Assembly (NCBI GenBank): GCA_000416005.1
Contig: KE356563.1
Coordinates: forward strand, 91,006-97,134
Source: Haloquadratum sp. J07HQX50
GTDB taxonomy: Archaea > Halobacteriota > Halobacteria > Halobacteriales > Haloferacaceae
DNA length: 6,129 bases
Reading direction: 5' to 3'
A program made the position numbers and the translations under genes. How positions within the stretch are numbered: the stretch's first letter is position 1; every line of letters starts with the position of its first letter. Positions 4,788 to 6,129 of this stretch are shown piece after piece. The notes below the pieces were generated by a model. It saw only the letters and a program-made list of their open reading frames with translations, ran no database searches and was not told where the DNA came from.

Positions 4788-6011
4788 TCAGTCGGGAGGC
4801 GTATAATCACCATTCACGCTCAGCGCCCCTGAGTTGAGGGCCGGTTGACTGGTGGGCTATCCACTGCGAGACTTCTGCCCACGGCGGATATACCCACAAT
4901 ATCTGACGGCGATGTTCCTCGCCGCGGTGTCATCTGCATTTGACTCGTCCGTGCAGTTCTGACATAAAAACTGCTTATCCTCACGGTTGTCGTCGTGAGT
5001 AAAACCACAGTGCGAGCATCGCTGGCTCGTGTGCGCCGGATTTATGAACCTCACAAACAGCGAGGTGGAATCTTGTACTCCACGAGTTCAACAAATGTCT
5101 TGTAGGCCCACTACTGAAGCTGAGAGCCATTTGTAATGTTCTCGCGTGGGTAAGATTCTCGAAGAGAACGCCGTCCACATCTGCATCGTGGGCTTCCGCG
5201 AAGGTCGTTCGCTCGATTGTGCAACTAGTCCGTCGCCAAGTCGGAAAACCAGCAATAGACTGAATCGGAAGATGAGCGGAACGAGTTGCAGTCTGTTGCA
5301 GTTGAGCTCGGCGTTGCTCGGACTGGTCGCGTTTGTGGTTCAGATAATCGGCACTTCCGATGAACGAACCTGTTGAGGTGACGGCAGACGCGCCGGTCAC
5401 GTTCAACTCCAGTCTAAGAGTCATTTCGTTTTCGTCGCGGTCGTCGGTGACTCGGCTTCTTGACATTCCGTTCCGTCAACCTCGCCATCAGGATTTTTCA
5501 GCGTGACGTGCAGGAAAAACGTGTCATTCTGTTCATCGTATTGGAGTATGACGCTTGAAGCATCCCAGTCTTCACTCTTGTCGTCCCGACCAAACGGTGT
5601 GTCTTTTTTGGGCGGGAGAACGTTTTTCGACTCGACTCTGTAGTTCGGAGTGGAGAGAGTCGCGTGGTCGGTGTTGAACGTCGCAGAGCGTTTATTATAG
5701 ACCATGCACCACGGCTAGCTCGCCGTTTTTGAGTTTCTCGACGCCACCTGTGACAGTTTCGATAGCACTGCGGATACCTTTCTGAACGAGGTTAGGAGTA
5801 AAGTAAGGCCGGTTTCATCGCGCAAGCCGTCGTACAGCGCGTCTTCTCCTTCGCTCTTGCTCGTGATGCAGTCGTCGTCGTGGCGACACGCCTACTCATT
5901 TGTACGGTTGGTGCAGTGAACAAATTGGTCTTTGGTCTGATGGAGGTTGCCACGGCGCTGTTCAGGAACATCGAGTTTGATACGAACAGTGCGTCGTGGC
6001 GTGTCGTCCAT
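4788..6011 (-). pseudogene. tnpB: TnpB RNA-guided nuclease pseudogene (IS200/IS605, IS1341-type)
   Basis: The ATG at 6011 begins MDDTPRRTVRIKLDVPEQRR, a typical haloarchaeal TnpB N-terminus, and the homology ends at ALNSGALSVNGDYTPPD with a TGA at 4788-4790. Lesions seen: in-frame TAG at 5892-5894 (after NRTNE), 5111-5113 (before WAYKTF) and 4857-4859 (after GQKSRSG); a frameshift near 5803-5808 leading into PNLVQKGIRSAIETV; return to the first frame before VYNKRSATFNTDH (5705); another near 5440-5450; shifts in and out near 5250-5150 (LHNRAND lies in one frame, FAEAHDADVDGVLFENLTH in another); and a deletion near 5055-5070. RuvC-I reads RLELNV with Glu (codon 5407-5409) where Asp is expected. 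RuvC-II Glu (5158-5160, FENL) and the RuvC-III Asp (about 4932-4934, NADDTAARNI) remain. The zinc ribbon CSHC/CQNC (about 4953-5018) is intact. Active family members cut DNA guided by an RNA from the element's 3' end; this copy cannot be functional. Confidence 0.92.
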
Positions 6012-6098
6012 TGTGATTCACATCCAGAACTTTTGTGGCATAAACTCGAGGATCATATTTTGACTGTGTGGCTTTGATGACTACCATTGTTAGATTTG

Positions 6099-6128
6099 TT
6101 AGTTGTCGGCTTCCTCCACGGGGTCAAT
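6099..6128 (-). CDS. Possible C-terminal end of a minus-strand protein, partial
   Basis: The last bases of the window, read on the minus strand, give IDPVEEADN followed by TAA at 6099-6101. The acidic ending is typical of haloarchaeal proteins, but only nine codons are visible. It lies about 88 bases upstream of the tnpB start and would be the gene preceding the element. A chance reading is quite possible. Confidence 0.2.
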   Translation of the reverse strand: MDPVEEADN

Positions 6129-6129
6129 T

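Larger units (their letters stand above)
4738..6011 (-). mobile_element. Dead IS1341/IS605-type element (tnpB only visible)
   Basis: The element is defined by the tnpB pseudogene and a degenerate right-end hairpin 3' of it. No tnpA (Y1 transposase) is seen; in IS1341-type elements it is absent, and the 118 bases upstream of the tnpB start are too short to judge. The left end is not identified and may lie outside the window. The orientation is minus, so the right end is at the low coordinate, beside the winged-helix fragment. Confidence 0.6.

Noticed and set aside
5880..6077. 65-codon plus-strand ORF
   Set aside because: It is antisense to the TnpB N-terminal coding sequence, whose wording is recognisable.

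Overview
The window looks like a haloarchaeal chromosome or megaplasmid segment of low gene density and moderate GC. Evidence: acidic, D/E-rich protein composition in the intact genes, no leader or consistent Shine-Dalgarno signal at the main start, a SWIM zinc-finger protein of a type common in haloarchaea, and a TnpB pseudogene with typical haloarchaeal wording. The modest GC and the amount of gene debris would suit Haloquadratum or a similar low-GC genus, but that genus assignment is inference.

Layout. Positions 1-332 hold what reads as a broken gene tail on the plus strand and then an AT-rich spacer. A doubtful 61-codon minus-strand ORF follows (333-518). The one large intact gene (639-2249, minus) encodes a beta-CASP metallo-beta-lactamase nuclease of the archaeal CPSF/RNase J class, probably from a leaderless or short-leader promoter. 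From about 2286 to 3887 there is no convincing intact gene. Instead there are a plus-strand reading remnant ending in a hairpin that resembles an IS200/IS605-type right end (2690-2725), a near-perfect 21-bp inverted repeat (2934-2995), a minus-strand decayed reading frame (3067-3459) and a nested hairpin (3581-3620). A SWIM zinc-finger gene (3888-4325, minus) sits between two inverted copies of a ~110-bp palindrome-bearing repeat (3267-3384 and 4479-4588). Next come a broken winged-helix fragment (4587-4735, plus) and a heavily decayed IS1341/IS605-type tnpB (4788-6011, minus) with a degenerate right-end hairpin next to its 3' end.

How it fits together. The two intact genes do not form an operon and nothing links their functions directly. 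The rest is best read as mobile-element turnover: at least one dead tnpB element, a possible second orphan element end, dispersed repeats, and host-gene fragments. The TnpB remnant is of the RNA-guided nuclease family but cannot make a working enzyme: it has three in-frame stops, several frameshifts and Glu in place of the first RuvC Asp. I found no CRISPR array, tRNA or rRNA gene. I do not see a clearly novel multi-gene system. The most interesting unexplained structures are the inverted repeat pair around the SWIM gene and the 21-bp inverted repeat at 2934-2995.
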